Shown here in pieces: positions 25,270-38,799 of a stretch of DNA of 64,000 nucleotides. The stretch covers positions 1-64,000 of the forward strand of contig CAMPDV010000952.1 in NCBI GenBank assembly GCA_946699065.1, written 5' to 3'. The DNA comes from Loxodes magnus. Lineage: Eukaryota; Ciliophora; Karyorelictea; Loxodida; Loxodidae. Position 1 is the first letter of the stretch, and every line of letters begins with the position of its first letter. Under the pieces are notes generated by a model that worked only from the letters and a program-made list of their open reading frames with translations, searched no databases and was not told the DNA's origin. The position numbers were made by a program, and so were the translations under genes.

Positions 25270-27815
25270 TTTAATAAGATATGACAGTGTAAATAATTCA
25301 AACAAGCATTTAATATTATTCGAAAACAGCAGATGCTATCCTAAGTTTTCGATTCATATTTTGATGATAAAATTTGATTCTTAAATATTTGAACTTAATC
25401 TTTAGCCAATAGATAACAATAGTTCTAAGATGGAAGATATATCTCTCAAAATGTTCTTTAAATTTAAACAATCGTAAGCAATCTTCGTTAATTTAAAGCA
25501 ATAATAAATCTAAAATATCAATCTAATAATTTAGAAGATGCTAATAAAATTTATTAATTGGTTATATTTAATTTTAATTCCAAGCTTAGTTATTAAATTT
25601 ATTTAACTTCTTAGTTATTTTAGTTAAACCTACTATCCTTTCTAACTATTATTATTTTAATTTCTTTTATATAAAATTTAATTAAAATATAAAACATGCT
25701 TATATCATATTACTGTTGAAAGATAAAATAGAATAACTAAATATACTTGGCTTGCTTTAGTAATTATATTACTTTAATCATCACGAAGTATTAACTCTTA
25801 TATCTTAAACTCTTAAAGACATTGCAATAGCTTATTGAAATACTTGTCACCTTTAATTCTGTTTATTTATTTTTATCTCCTTTAAGTAAGGTATAAATGT
25901 AAATGGTAATTTATAAATAAATAAAGGTAAATTTATTTAATCAAATTAATAGCGAAATAATAAGAGATAAAAGATAAAGCACATTTAAGTAATTTCTACT
26001 ATCTACGCTATTTTAAAGATTTGTAATAGAATTATTTCTAAACCATTTATTGTCAAATGTCTTTTATTAATTTATTAGTTTTTAAAGCAAAGACTTTGCT
26101 AATTTACACTACACAAATACCTTGGAATTAAATTTAGCTGATAAATTGAATCAACTATAATTGAACAGCATTAGAAAATTTAACTAAGAAGTATTAGAAT
26201 AACTGAGAAGTAGTGACTACTACATCCAAAGGTTAAATAAGAATCTAATAATATAGAACAAATATCTCAAATTAACGTAGAAGAATCTAGAATTAATGCA
26301 GCAATATAAAATTTTCTTAAAATTAAAAATAAATATAAATTGAAGTTTGTGCTATCGTTTAGCTTTTGGAAACATTTATCTAAGCACATAAAGCTTTAAA
26401 TTTTTTTTATAAAAAACTACTATATTAATATCATAAAAATAGAAATGTAAATACTTAAATGAGCTAATTAGCAAAGTAAAAATAAAGAAAGCCTTTTGGG
26501 GAACTTATTTTAGGTTAAAAAGAGAATAATATTTAGATTTATATTTATCTTCGTTATATTTAAGTTTGACAAAAACTTAGAAAGCTAATAAACTTAATTT
26601 AAAATTTTTAAGAGTTATATTTAATTAATTGAGATAATATCATTTTTCCTAAGTTTAAATAAATTAAATTTTGCTATGAACATAGAATCACCTTAAAACT
26701 AATTTAGAATTAAGATTCTTCTCAATTAATTAGAATCTTAATAATTTTAAAAATATTTAATGACAATATAAATGCTTTGTTTATATATTGCTTTATTATA
26801 ATTTTAATAGTTAATTCTTCTAAATGAAATCACTCAATTAGAATGATAAATCACATTAATAAAAATACTTAATTAAATTTAAAGTACCTTCATAATTGAA
26901 AATTTCTTATTTGTTTATTTTATTGTTTTCATTAGTTAGTAAATATTTTTTATATGGTAAATTTTCTTTATTATAAATCCTTAATAATTATAGTTGCAAT
27001 TTTAAATCCTTAATTCATTTACATATAGCTTCAATAGCTTGAAGAGCTAAATTTAAAAGTGATCAGATAATTAATTTTATGAATTTGCTTTCTTTACTTT
27101 TATCTTTTCTTTTAGATTAAAACTCTCTTACCTAAAATTTTGGTCATAAACTATGTTAATTCCTCTCTTGCAAACAATAAAGTATAAGTAGAAATATGCT
27201 AATAAAAGATAAAGTGAAGAATCTAGATATTTTTAATAAATTTTACATTTAAAGCATCTAATAAATAAAGCTGAAACTATCAAAAGCAAGATATTTATTT
27301 ATAGAGATAGAATATTAACATACTTATTTTAAATAAATTGTGTTTCATAGAAATTATTGTCTGCTAAATATATCTTTGATTTAAACCTCAAAAATAACCT
27401 TAATATTCTAATAAATTTCCAAATAATTTATCAACACTCTTATAAAAGTTAATTAAATTTGCTTTAACTAAAACTTTTTTAGTCAGAGAATTTTAACTTT
27501 TAATTGATTTTCCTTATTTTATTATAATTAATTATATTATATTTGTTATATTCACATGTTTAACTTAACTTAATAAAACTTTAAGCTGTCTTTTTCTTAA
27601 TATTGTAAAGTATATTCTATAAGAACTTGAAAAGAAAAAATGTAAGTAACTTAAATATAATCTCTATGTAATATTTTATTATTTATTAATTTATAAAATT
27701 TAACATATTTTATCTCTATGGAATTATTAACTATTACCATCTCATTATTTCAAATTTATTTCCTATTGAGAAACATTTTGAAGATTAAATTTTAACCTAT
27801 TTTTATTAAGAAACT
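25270..27815. other. AT-rich spacer, nothing identified
   Basis: A uniform A/T mixture without recognisable coding, RNA or repeat features. Confidence 0.45.
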
Positions 27816-27819
27816 ATTT

Positions 27820-28440
27820 ACGTTACACAGTATGCAAACGAAATTAATAATACAAGAGAAACTAGAAGGAATTTAGAAATTTCCTAACGTTAACTATATT
27901 AAACTTAAAAAGTAATAATGGAAAAATAATCTCATTCTTTAAGTTGTGAACTGATTCTTATAGTTTGCAGATTTACATTTACAGTATTTTCCTTTGAAAA
28001 GTTATCTCAGTTATGAAAGGAGAAAAAAATATGTTTAAACATATCTTCAAATGTTTCTACTCTTTGAATTTACTTTAAAATCTTTCTAATATATTTCCAG
28101 GTAGAAATTTGCAAAGAATAACAATATAAAACTAAATCTACTAAAACTAGCAAATTACTTCGTTTCAATACTTAGAAATAGACCTTAAAATTAAAATTTT
28201 TCATAAGAATTTACTAGAAAAAGGAATTGAATATTTGGAAAAGGCATATAAAATTAAACAAAGACTTAGTTAGAATAAAAAGATAGCTTTAGTAACGATG
28301 ATGAAAAGAAAGAAGCTTAAAAAATGAAATGAAAAAAAATAATTATATTAATAAACTTAAACTTATATAAATTAAAGAATCTTAATTGAATCGTAAGTTT
28401 CATACAATAATAATTTTATTAAAGTGATGTAATTTATAAA
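27820..28440 (+). mobile_element. 5'-truncated LINE 1-related fragment
   Basis: It matches the C-terminal region of LINE 1 (13365-13940) in the same orientation, including the helical block and the position of the zinc motif. Substitutions and small indels are heavy. It lacks any polymerase part, as expected of a 5'-truncated LINE insertion, and is more diverged than the 13-kb copy. Confidence 0.7.
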
Positions 28441-28444
28441 TTTT

Positions 28445-30940
28445 ATATTTTTAGGTTTATTTAATTATTATTAAAGACTTTTCTACTAAAAAATTCCATT
28501 TAAAATAAATTTAGTAAGAAATGTAATAATTTAAACTTATTTTATTACATCTTAAGGTTTCATTAATTATCTTGCTCTTGCATAAAATAAATATAAAATC
28601 CTTTTTTTCTTTCATAGAATAATCCTCTAAGATTTTTTAGTTCCTATTTAAAGAAATTCATTGATTATCTTTTAATTATACGTTTAGTTAAAGAAATTAT
28701 TTCTTATTTTATTATTATTTAAATTTTATAAAATTATCTAATAATTATCTTCATAAAGTTTATGAATTTAAATATTTTTTTTATTAGTCAAAGAAAATAA
28801 AAATTGTAAATGTTATGAATTCATAAAACAACAAAATTTTGAAATAAGTTGCTAAATTATTATTTTGTACTTTTTTGCTTTTATTGTTTTTATAATTTAC
28901 GCTATTATAATAAAATTATATTTATTTCATATGTAGTTTTTATTAACTTATTATAATTAGTTTTTTTATTTATTACTAATATTTTGTTTTACAATTTATT
29001 TATTTTTATCTACAGGAGTCTTGATTTTACAATTTTAAATAATTTATTCGCTTTCTTATTAATTATTTTTATTTTTATTTTTTAATATGATTTTATGGTT
29101 TTGTAAAGAGTTTTTATTTTCAATTTATTCATTTTATAATTAATTTAAATTAAGTATTTAAGATTTCTTTTTAATTTATGTGAATAAATAAAAATAGCTT
29201 AAACATTAATAAATTATTATTTATTTTTATCTTTTTATAATATTTTTAAATATTTTATTTTGATGCTTTTGTTACTCTAAAATTTTAAAAAGCCAATAAT
29301 TTAATTATTGAGCTTTCAAATATTATTTAATATATGTCTTCATTAATTCTTAAGAAACTTATTTAAGTTTGCTTATCTAATTTATACTTATAAAGATTTA
29401 TAATGTTTATTTAATTATTTCATGTAGATAAATCAATTTTATCCCTTCTAACAGTCCTTTTACTTACTAGTCATGCTAAATACTAACCTTTTTCTATTTT
29501 CTTCTTACAACTATTTAGTGCCTATAACTTGAAATTCTCATATAAGAAAATCATAAATTTAGAATCTTTAAAAGTTAATTATTTTAGAATTTTCAACGAA
29601 CTTATGAGTCCTAAGGTATAAACATATATAAAATTCCAGCTATCATAAGAATTACTAGTCTTCTTTGGTAAGTTCACTCTGAAAGTTAAAGTTATCTAAT
29701 ATATAAACTTTATATTTTGACTACTTAATTGATTATTCATTAGTAAATAATATCTCTTTAGGAATTTTGGTTTTCTAAGTTAGAAGCTATATATATTTGT
29801 ATTGCTTTATTTATAAAAATAAGTATTTTAAAAGATTCAATCAATACATGTGTTATCTCTAATTAGAAATAGTATTAAACAAAGAAAAAATAAATTGAAA
29901 AATATAGAGATAATAATTTCTATAAATTCTCTTTTGATCCTTTTAACCATATTGATAAAGCAATATCTAATTAAAATTGTTAAAAGATTTAGAGATTTAA
30001 GTATTGCTATTAGCATTTTAAATATTAATCTATTTAAATATTTAGTATAAAACTTCATTCTACTATTAATATAAATGATTATGCTTTATTTCGTTATATT
30101 GAAACCTTTTAGTTAATTAGTTAACATTATTCTTAAAACTTCTTTATCTAAATTTATTATTTTAATTATAGGCTTTGCTAAAAGAATAAAATTTTGTACT
30201 TTATAATTCTTAAATCAAGTTATTTAAGAGATTAAATACACTTTTTATTTATTTTTATGAAAAGCATAATTAACAGTGAGTAATCATGCTACAGGGTTTT
30301 TCATTTAAATAATAATTTATCTTTAAGTATTTTAGTTCTACTCCAATAAGAATCTTAGATCTTTATCCTAGTTCTTATGATTTAAGATTAAAATAACAAA
30401 TATATTTAAATGTTTCTAGTTCAAATTATATTAAATAACTTTAGGAATTTATCTAAAGAAATACTTATTTTTTACTTACTGGATGCTTTAAATTTCTACA
30501 TTAGCTTATACTTTCTATGATAATTTAGTAATGTACTCTTCTATTTTAATATATTAAATAATTTGCTTCTATTTATAATTTAAGCTAGATAGCTAGCTTA
30601 ATAATCTTTTATCTAAGCTTTTGCATTTAAATATTTAATTTAAATCTTAGTTATTTAATTTATCCCTTTCTTTAAGCTCTTAACTTTCTAAAGTTACCTT
30701 GGTTATCATATATATTCTATTTTGTGATTAAGAATAAATTAGTAATCTTTAATATTTCAAACAATTATTAGGTTTAAACTATTACCTATTTAAAGAAAAT
30801 AAATAAAGTACTTAGCATTATATTATTATCCTATTATGTTTACTAAGCTTTTTTGAATAACCCATATATATTTTTTAATTAATGGCTAATTTTTCTATAT
30901 AAGCATCTATACAAGTCTATATAATAATAATAATAATATA
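28445..30940. other. very AT-rich spacer
   Basis: Long T and A runs. The overlapping plus and minus frames at 29837-30058 are compositional artefacts, low-complexity Ile/Leu/Lys on both strands. Confidence 0.5.
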
Positions 30941-30947
30941 CTTAAAG

Positions 30948-31751
30948 TTAGTAGAGTTTTGCATTCTCTGGAATTGCAACCAGTTCCTGCGGACAGCTTT
31001 TTTAACGTGGGTGTGATCCACGACCTTTTTATTAAGTGGAAGGTTACCACTGTAACCGTTCAAGTGGTCTTGCAAAAAGCTTTTATTTGTAGATCCCTGT
31101 TGGAGTTATTCATAGTTTATTGAGTTGTCTCCATGTTCTTTTCTGCTCTTATTCGTTTATTTTCTTTCACTATCAACAGTTTTTTAAAATATGTTGATTT
31201 GATTTGCAACATCAACAAAGTTTGTATTATTGTCTTTATTTCGTTCTTTTTTATGATAATTTATTTTCTATATTTTCTAATCTTTTAATGAAACTTGTAG
31301 CAATCATTTCTTTTTCTGGATTCAATTCTGTTTTTAATTCTATTGGTATTTTTTCTATTTCCATTTTTGTGTCGTATTTAAAATTTTATTATGATTAAGT
31401 TCAGAGTTATTCTTCCGTTATTAATTTGCTACAAATAAGTTATCTTCTAAGTATTAGTAATTCGTTGTTCTAATCTTCTATATTACTCATTAGTTCCCGT
31501 ATTTTTTCGCCTAAGTTGTAAGTTGTTTCTTCATAATTTTAGATTACTTTTTACATTTGGTCTAATTAAATTTAAAGTTTTTTATTAGTTTCGTTTTTAG
31601 GTTAACTTATCTCTATTTATCCTACCATAACTTTACCTTCTGAAGAAGAGCTTGACTCCTCCTATTGTTATTATTTTTTCTAAATTTCTTTTGCCGCTTT
31701 TCTCTTTAGGTTTCTAAGTTAATTTTTTGAGAGTCGAAGAGATTAATCCAT
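30948..31751 (-). CDS. coiled-coil CCHC zinc-knuckle protein (family member 2)
   Basis: From the ATG at 31751 the frame runs 267 codons to a TAA at 30950-30948. The N-terminus is basic, with a Lys/Arg cluster, then Gln and Ser runs (about 26-37). A long heptad-like coiled-coil region follows (55-165), then a perfect CX2CX4HX4C knuckle (Cys179, Cys182, His187, Cys192) and a basic Trp/Gln/Pro-rich tail. Five Trp codons are UGA, one of them between the two knuckle cysteines, and two are UGG. After the TAA the sequence falls into a TAT microsatellite, so TAA is the likely stop. The GC-rich island at 30960-31080 is the coding tail, not an RNA gene. The layout parallels the 14-kb/50-kb pair and the 57-kb gene. 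A nucleic-acid-binding ORF1-like role is inferred. Confidence 0.7.
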
Positions 31752-31759
31752 TTTATTAA

Positions 31760-32260
31760 TTACACAAGTCTATATTTAACCTAAATTAATCATTAATACA
31801 GATAAATATTCTTATAACTTTAAGAAATTTTGATTTAAAGCTATTATAATAATTAGCCTTTTAATCCTAATAAACAAGTAATTTAGCATATCTATCAAGC
31901 TATTATATAAATAATGATATATATACTTTACTTAAATAGATAGATTTATGGGTATAAGTAATTATTTAAACCCTATTTATAGCAATAAATATAGATAAGC
32001 TATTTTATTTTAATGGTTGCTTCTTTATCTTCATTTTATCATTTAATGGTCCTTTTTATATAGAAAGCCTATTACTTAGCTAAAATGTATGCTTTACCTT
32101 AATACTTTTTTTAATTATTATCTTTCATGGTTATCTTTCTAAAAGGTATATAATATTGGTTTAACCATTTTAGTATGTAATAAATAAATTGAAAGTATGG
32201 TAAATAGAGTTGCCTTTTAAATTACTAATACTTTAATTTTTAATAAGTAGCTTAGATAAA
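31760..32260. other. spacer, nothing identified
   Basis: AT-rich sequence upstream of both the zinc-knuckle gene (minus) and tRNA-Tyr (plus). No clear promoter word was recognised. Confidence 0.4.
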
Positions 32261-32267
32261 TAATAAA

Positions 32268-32351
32268 CCGGCAATAGCTCAGCTGGAAGAGCATGAGACT
32301 GTAGAACTAGTGGAAATCTCAGGGTCCTCGGTTCAATCCCGAGTTGCCGGA
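32268..32351 (+). tRNA. tRNA-Tyr (anticodon GUA) with 11-nt intron
   Basis: Acceptor CCGGCAA/TTGCCGG, D arm GCTC...GAGC, anticodon stem TGAGA/TCTCA enclosing 18 nt, T arm CTCGG-TTCAATC-CCGAG, discriminator A. The 18 nt equal a 7-nt loop plus an 11-nt intron placed just 3' of the anticodon GTA and its next base, the usual eukaryotic position. A T5 run follows. Removal by the tRNA splicing endonuclease is expected. It decodes UAC/UAU, and in this code UAA/UAG need separate Gln tRNAs, which are not in the window. Confidence 0.95.
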
Positions 32352-35300
32352 TTTTTATACTTAAATAATAAAAATAAAATAATAGAAACTAATGTCTAAA
32401 TAACTAACTCTATCTATATTAATAAAGCAAGTACTTTAAATTAAATTTAGCTTTATATTTATTAGCTTTAAAAATCGAATCAGATAGATAAGCAAGGTAT
32501 ATTTAAAGAAAAAGGCACTATTATAAAATAATTAAAAAGCATGATTATACTTATAACTTAAGTTATAAAACTTATTTGTGTATTTTCTTAGAAATCCTTT
32601 AAAAAGCTATATAAAACTTTTAAATTATTCTATTTTTTGTAAATTTAACTGTTTAGAAGCATTTCTCACCATTGCTAGCTATGATTTACTATTAAAATTT
32701 TAAAAGCCAAGCTTTTCTTTGTTACTATATTAATAGACTAAATATGTTTCTTTTGCTAGGAAAATAAACCCCTTAAAGCATTTAGAATGTATAGCTTACT
32801 ACCTAAAATAGTGTTGAATATTAGCGGAACAAAAGTCCATAATAAAATTTAAACTTTAATATGCATACAAATGCTAGACAGTTTGCTACTCTTTTGCTCC
32901 CAAAAAGTAAGAATAAATAAGAAAGACTAAAAAGAAATGAGGTATAAGGTTATTATTAATTGACTAGCTATTTTTCTTATCTAAACTAAAATAAGAGATC
33001 TTCTAATATTAAATTAAAGCTATTGCTGTTAATTACCTAACTGCATTTAATTTTATGCTTAACTAAAATCTCAAGAGAGCTTATATAATAAATCAGTTGA
33101 AAAGATTGATAAGATAAATGAAAGAAATTTATATTGATTATATAGTAAAACCTTTAATTTAGTTATTATATTATACTTCATTTTATTTCTCCTTTAGATA
33201 GTTATATCTTGTTCATTACCATCTCACTTTCTACTAAACTCTATACATTTCTTTCTTACTTTTATTCTATTCTATTCTAGATTTGACTTTATATCTGATT
33301 TCCACTTTTAAATGCTAAAGATAGTTAGAGATTTATGCTTATAATTAAGGAAGATAGAAGATAGCTAGAGATGGTTAAATTAATAGTATGATACTCAGTT
33401 TAAATTAAATAAATGCATAAAACTATTAATTCACTAGGATTTAAGTTAAGTTATATTAATTCTTTACTTAATTCACTATTTAAGGGCATAAGATAAATTG
33501 TAAAAATGCTAGCTGCTATTATTAAAAGCTAGTCAGGTAAGAATGGAAATACATTTTGTAAGTAGCCTAGGGAGTAGTAAATACTAGAAACAAGAGACAT
33601 GAAGAAGGGAGAAAATAGTATCTAAGTTTGATTAACGTGCAATAAAAAGATGTTAATAGGTGAAGATGATTCTAGTGCTTGCTTTGAAGGAATTTAATAG
33701 TTTTGCCAGCCAGAGGGAAATTTTGAATAGAAATTTGAGAGGCAAAATAATGGGTTTAGTAGAAGAAATACATTAGTTAGATGGAAACATTTAAAACTTT
33801 TTAATACTAAATATGCGAGAAATAATATAAAAATAAAAAACCTTCAACTCGCATATTTCAGCTATTCCTATTTCTTAAGATTAGGAAATGATGCTAACTC
33901 ATAAAAATTAGAAAGCTTTTAAGATTCAGAAATCAAATTTTATAGTCTTTGTTTAAAAAAATAAGTTTTAAGCTTTTAAAAATCAAAAAAGAGTTTATTT
34001 CTCAAGATGGAAGAAGACACAGACAAAGAAATAGTACAAAACGCATAATTTTATTTTGGAATGTATTTAATACTTTTAACTCTTTAAATTTAAATCATTT
34101 AACTGTCTCTTTTTTACTAAAAGTTTATTAATGGTTAACTATTTCAAACTTAAGTGATAAAGATAAATGCTTCTAGATATTTTATTATAATTAAAATGCA
34201 AAACCATCTAATAATATAAAGTCTATATAATTATATATAATTTTTAGATAATTAGACTAAGTCTAAGAAACATTAAATCATTATTATTTAATTCGAATCA
34301 AATTGCTATTTATAAGAAAATTAACAAAATATTAATTGATAAACGTGTTAGCTTTATGCTTATAAATTATATCCTCTTTTATTAATAAATAATATAATCC
34401 TAAATGACTATAATTTATTTAATTATTTGCTTAAATTTATTTAACTAAAATCATATGAAAGAATTATTTAAGCAAGTGTAAATTATAATATTAGACTAGC
34501 TTAATATTCTTTAATGGATCCTCTTTGTGAGAAAAATTTTTAAATGCAAAAGTTTTGATTCTTTTTTTTGAATTAATGCTGACTGTATGCTATTTAGTTT
34601 ATTTTTAATCCTTCTAATAAAAAATGCACTATAGCTTTTTATTATACTACATTTAAAATTAATAGTTATTTAATTATCTAGAAGGTTAAGCATCTTCTAT
34701 TTAATGGGATATAAATTCATATTTATAGTATACACTATATTTCAAGAACAATCATTAATAACTTTGTTTATATGTACTTTTGGGATAAACTTAAATGTTA
34801 GAGTTTCTTTTTAAGATAGAATATAAACAATCTTAAAAGAAAATTATTATATAAGCATGATAGATATTCATTTATAATTTAAGCATCATTAGAAGGATTT
34901 AATTTTAATCCTTTACTTTTATTTCTTCCTTTCTAATCTAAACACATTTATTAACTTTATATTTTTAATTTGTTTTATGGAATTGGTTATTTCAGCCTTT
35001 ATCTATTGAGATTTATAAAATGCTATATTCTTCTAGTTTTAGCTATAAAATAGATTTTATTTATGGGGCATTAATTAACTTAGTTATTCTAAATCTCATA
35101 CCTAAATGTCAAGTTATCTTCAATCTATTTTTGCCTATTTTTATTTAATCTTTATTACCTGTTAGCTCTAACTTAAGTCTAAAAGTAGTAAGCAACTCTT
35201 AATAATAATCTTATCAATAAAATTCGAATGTCTAAAATAGAATTAAGGTACTAGCTCTTTTCAAAAGCTTATAATTAACTTATTTTATAGTAAGAAGCAT

Positions 35301-35390
35301 TCAAGTTATTGTAAAGCAAGTTGACTAAATAATGGATTTATGCATAAGATTTAATTTAGATTTAGGTATATATAGCTTTATCAAATTCTC
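32352..35390. other. AT-rich spacer, nothing identified
   Basis: About 3 kb without a defensible gene. The 60-codon frame at 33949-34131 is probably chance. A few pyrimidine-rich stretches are present, with no copy elsewhere in the window. Confidence 0.4.
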
Positions 35391-35429
35391 CAAATTTGAA
35401 CTGAGAATCGAAAATGATAAGTACTAAAA

Positions 35430-36130
35430 GACTGTAAGAAGAACTTTAAGTTTGGAATCCGTTATCCTTGAGAGCTCTAATCAAAATCTCAAAAAAAGTC
35501 TGTGTAGAGTTAATTTTTATGAACTGTAAGACTTTAAGAAGAACTTCAAGTATGGAATCCGTATCCTTGAGAGCTCGATTGTTTTCTAAAGCATAATCTG
35601 ATTCACGAAAGTGCTGAAATCTAAAAAACTGTAAGATGAACTTTAAGTTTTGAATCCGTTATCCTTGCGAGCTCTGATCAAGTTTTCAAAAAATGTCTGG
35701 ATAGATGATAAGCTTAAGAACTTTAATATGTTATGAAGAATTTAAGTTTGGAATCCATTTTCTAGATTGCTCTGTTCTTTTTCTCAAAATACGTCTAAGT
35801 TACGAATAAGCGTAAGTACTTAAAGAATGAAAGTACAACTTATTTTATAGACTCCATTTCACTTGAGAGCTAGTGTTTAGTTCTAAAGATTTTGTCGGGA
35901 TATAGTTATAAAACCTAAAAATTAAAAGAGGAACTTTGACTAAAAACTCCATTCTGTTTCATATTTATATCCAGTTCTTAAATTATTAGTGAAAATTTTA
36001 AAACCAGAAGATTTTAGGTTGAACATTGAGTCAAAAATAGTTTCTGCTTGAGAGCTTGGATCTAGTTCTCGAAACGAGTCTCAGTAAGGATAAAGCTGAA
36101 GTTCCTAGAAGATTTTGAGTAGAACTTTGA
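35430..36130 (+). repeat. tandem array of ~99-bp units
   Basis: Cores of the form 'aagaactttaagtttggaa' followed by 'atccg...gagctc' recur near 35436, 35534, 35636, 35733, 35830, 35925, 36015 and 36117. The later units are more diverged. Spacing is 90-103 bp. The same array, with about eleven units, opens the third copy at 62970. Confidence 0.85.
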
Positions 36131-36738
36131 ATTAAAACTTCGTTCTGCCCTGTCAAAGGATTTTCGTACTCTCATTCTTTTTACCATATTCTTACTTAAG
36201 ATTTCTTAGAAATGCAAAATTATTTCATTTGTTTGCGTTTCTGCTGGAATGAGTCTTTTGTTGTAGTTCTTTTCTTCTAAAAATTTTTTAAATCGTTAAA
36301 TTTTTCTCTTTTAGCAGTTTCGAGCTTCGTATTCTCGTCTATTTTTCTCATTCTTTTATTCCTACATTCTAAAGATTTTCAAAGAGCTTTAGTCTTAGTA
36401 AATGTTCTAACTTAGCTACTTTTTTTGATATTAAGATTAGTTAAAGATTGTGTCCCTTTTTTAGTGCATTGCTCGTAGTAGTTTTTAAAGATTTTAGGAT
36501 AGAGATGTTTTTGTTATTTATATAATAAAAAATGTGATTAAGTTGTAAAGCTGGTTGGTTTTTTAAATTTAGCAAAATGTATTGGTGCGGATTGTAGATA
36601 GGTACTTGATATAAGAGGTTAATATTGTAGTATGTATGTAATGATAGATATTTGAATTTATAATGGTTAATTATAATTTTTGATGGTAACTGTTATAAAT
36701 TACCTTTATAAGCTTTTTTAATCTAAATAATAATAAAA

Positions 36739-38184
36739 ATGTAAGCGTTACCAAAATGCTTAATCTGCTAAGAAGATTACAACTTAACTAATGCTCTTCC
36801 AACTGTCTTACCTTGTGGACATATTTACTGTGGTTTGTGTTTGAATACTCAGTTCTGATTATAAGGCATAATGTAATGTCCTATTTGTTAAAAAGGATTC
36901 CATTTTAGATTTGAAGACTTACCTTAAGAAAGTGATTTAATAAGAATGATATTTTAAAACTAATAATACATATAAAAGATTTAAGATGCTAGATAGAAAT
37001 TAAAAGAGATAAGGAAGTAAATTATGCAAAAATCTAAAACCATTACAACCAAATTATCTAACATTACTAATACTCTCATTATACCATATACTAATATCAT
37101 CCAATACACTACCATTAACTACAACTAATAACACTAAAATATTATACAATCATCCTAATTCCCTATTTACTCATTTCTAAAACCAACTCAAATCCAAACT
37201 ATAACAGTCTAACTATATTCCACTATATAACCACCTTTAGTACTAAACCCTAAATTAACTTCAAATTATATCACACAAATAAGAAACTAACTATAATACA
37301 ATACTAAGTAACAACAGTTAAACACTAAACAGACTAATTAACATAAACTAACCTAGTAGCAACAGTTTATTCAATCTAACTATATTCACTTTTTTAATTC
37401 CTCTATTTAAAAATTAAGTTTATTTAACATTTAAACTGAGTAATTACGATAAGTCTAAGTTTAAATTATAATTCCAGAATTTAGTTAAAGTATAGAATAT
37501 TAAAATAAGTTATATTTAATTGGAGGAAAAAACTAAAATTAAAAGAAAGGAATAAAAGAAACTTGATAGTTCGATTTCGAAGGTAATAATACAAAACTTA
37601 GTGATCTAAATGAGGGAAGAAGTGATTTTGGAATAGCAGTAGCTTAAAATTATCTTTATGTGGTTGGAGGATTTACTAGTATAAATAAAATGTTATAATC
37701 AGTAGAAAAGTTAAAGATAGGAAACTAAAGTAAATGATAAAAATGCTCTTAATTTCCATTCTTAATACTAGACTAAACTTTAGTAGTAGATAAAGATGAA
37801 TAAAATATTTATTCAATTGGAGGTTTAAATTAGAAAGTATAAACTTTAAAAGATATATGAAAGTATAACATATAGAATGGTAGATGGAGTATGTAAAATT
37901 TGAATCTTCCTGAAGCTGTTGCTTTTCCTATAGTTTCTTTAGAGCCTTTTGTCGTAATCGGAGGTTGAAAATTTTTTTCTACAGATGAACATTCAAGAAG
38001 AATATATAAAAGAAACAAATAATAATGGCAATAAAGTTAAATTTTTAAAGATGTCTTTGCTTTAACGGAGATGAAAATAAGAGGTGTCTATGGATATGCT
38101 TTTGCTATAGAATAGGAAAGAGTTTCAATAATGAGGATTGATTTAGAAAAGTTGAGTTATAGAAGTGTTAAAGGGGATAACTGA
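36739..38184 (+). CDS. RING finger-kelch repeat protein, right copy
   Basis: It has 481 codons plus TGA, exactly the length of the left copy. The C3HC4 RING occupies residues 7-50 (CLIC, PCGHIYC, CPIC), with Trp40 encoded by UGA. The linker (about 85-245) is so poor in G on the coding strand that it becomes a Gln/Asn/Thr/Ile/Ser tract. Kelch blades follow with 'YLIGGKN', 'LYVVGGF', 'IYSIGG' and 'VVIGGW' strands, and Trp at the expected later positions ('KETW', 'QSKW', 'DIWKY', 'GRWS'). Of seven clear Trp, five are UGA and two UGG. Substitutions relative to the left copy (for example FSTDEHSRRI against FSTKEYSRRL) keep the frame. A RING-kelch layout suggests an E3 ligase whose kelch domain picks the substrate. 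Confidence 0.87.
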
Positions 38185-38799
38185 GATAATAATAATATTG
38201 ATATGATTAATATTATTGATAATAAATATAGTTTTATATGTAAGTAGTTTAAATATCTATAGTAAATATGTTACTACTTATTAATATGGTTAATCTATAC
38301 TTATTAATGTTGTATTTTTATAAGTTTTTTTGTATGTTTAAGTGTATATATGATGTTGATATGGTAATGTAGTTATAGCTATATAGTTGACAATAAAGAT
38401 TATTTTCCTTACTAGCTCTTTTTAAAGCTGAAATAAATAAAGAATCAAATTTTATCTAAACATCTTTAAAAATCTATTATTCAAATATTATCATTATTCA
38501 GATACTAACATACAGCTTATAACATACCAAAACATATTCAACAATGTCAAAAAACTATCTTTAATATATCCTTATATTTAAATTATACAAGTACAGATTA
38601 CTATTTATCTAATCAAAACTATAATCAAATTATCATTAACCTATATCTAAATACAAGTCATTATTACTATCATACACTCTAAAATACATACTTTAATACC
38701 AACTACTAAACTTTCCTATACACATATATCAAATCAGGCCATTATAACCCCTATACTTTTGATAAAAGTTCAATCATAATAAATAAATAATAATAAATA

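Noticed and set aside
29837-30058. Overlapping plus and minus open frames
   Set aside because: Both are low-complexity Ile/Leu/Lys strings produced by AT-rich sequence, with no motif and no copy elsewhere.
30960-31080. GC-rich, hairpin-containing island that looked like a structured RNA gene
   Set aside because: It continues the 31-kb zinc-knuckle reading frame without a break and ends at a plausible stop, so coding explains the composition.
36739-38184. UGA as selenocysteine in the RING-kelch gene
   Set aside because: There are five UGA per gene at Trp positions of kelch and RING motifs, with UGG at the remaining Trp. Selenoproteins rarely have this pattern and no selenocysteine insertion structure was noticed.
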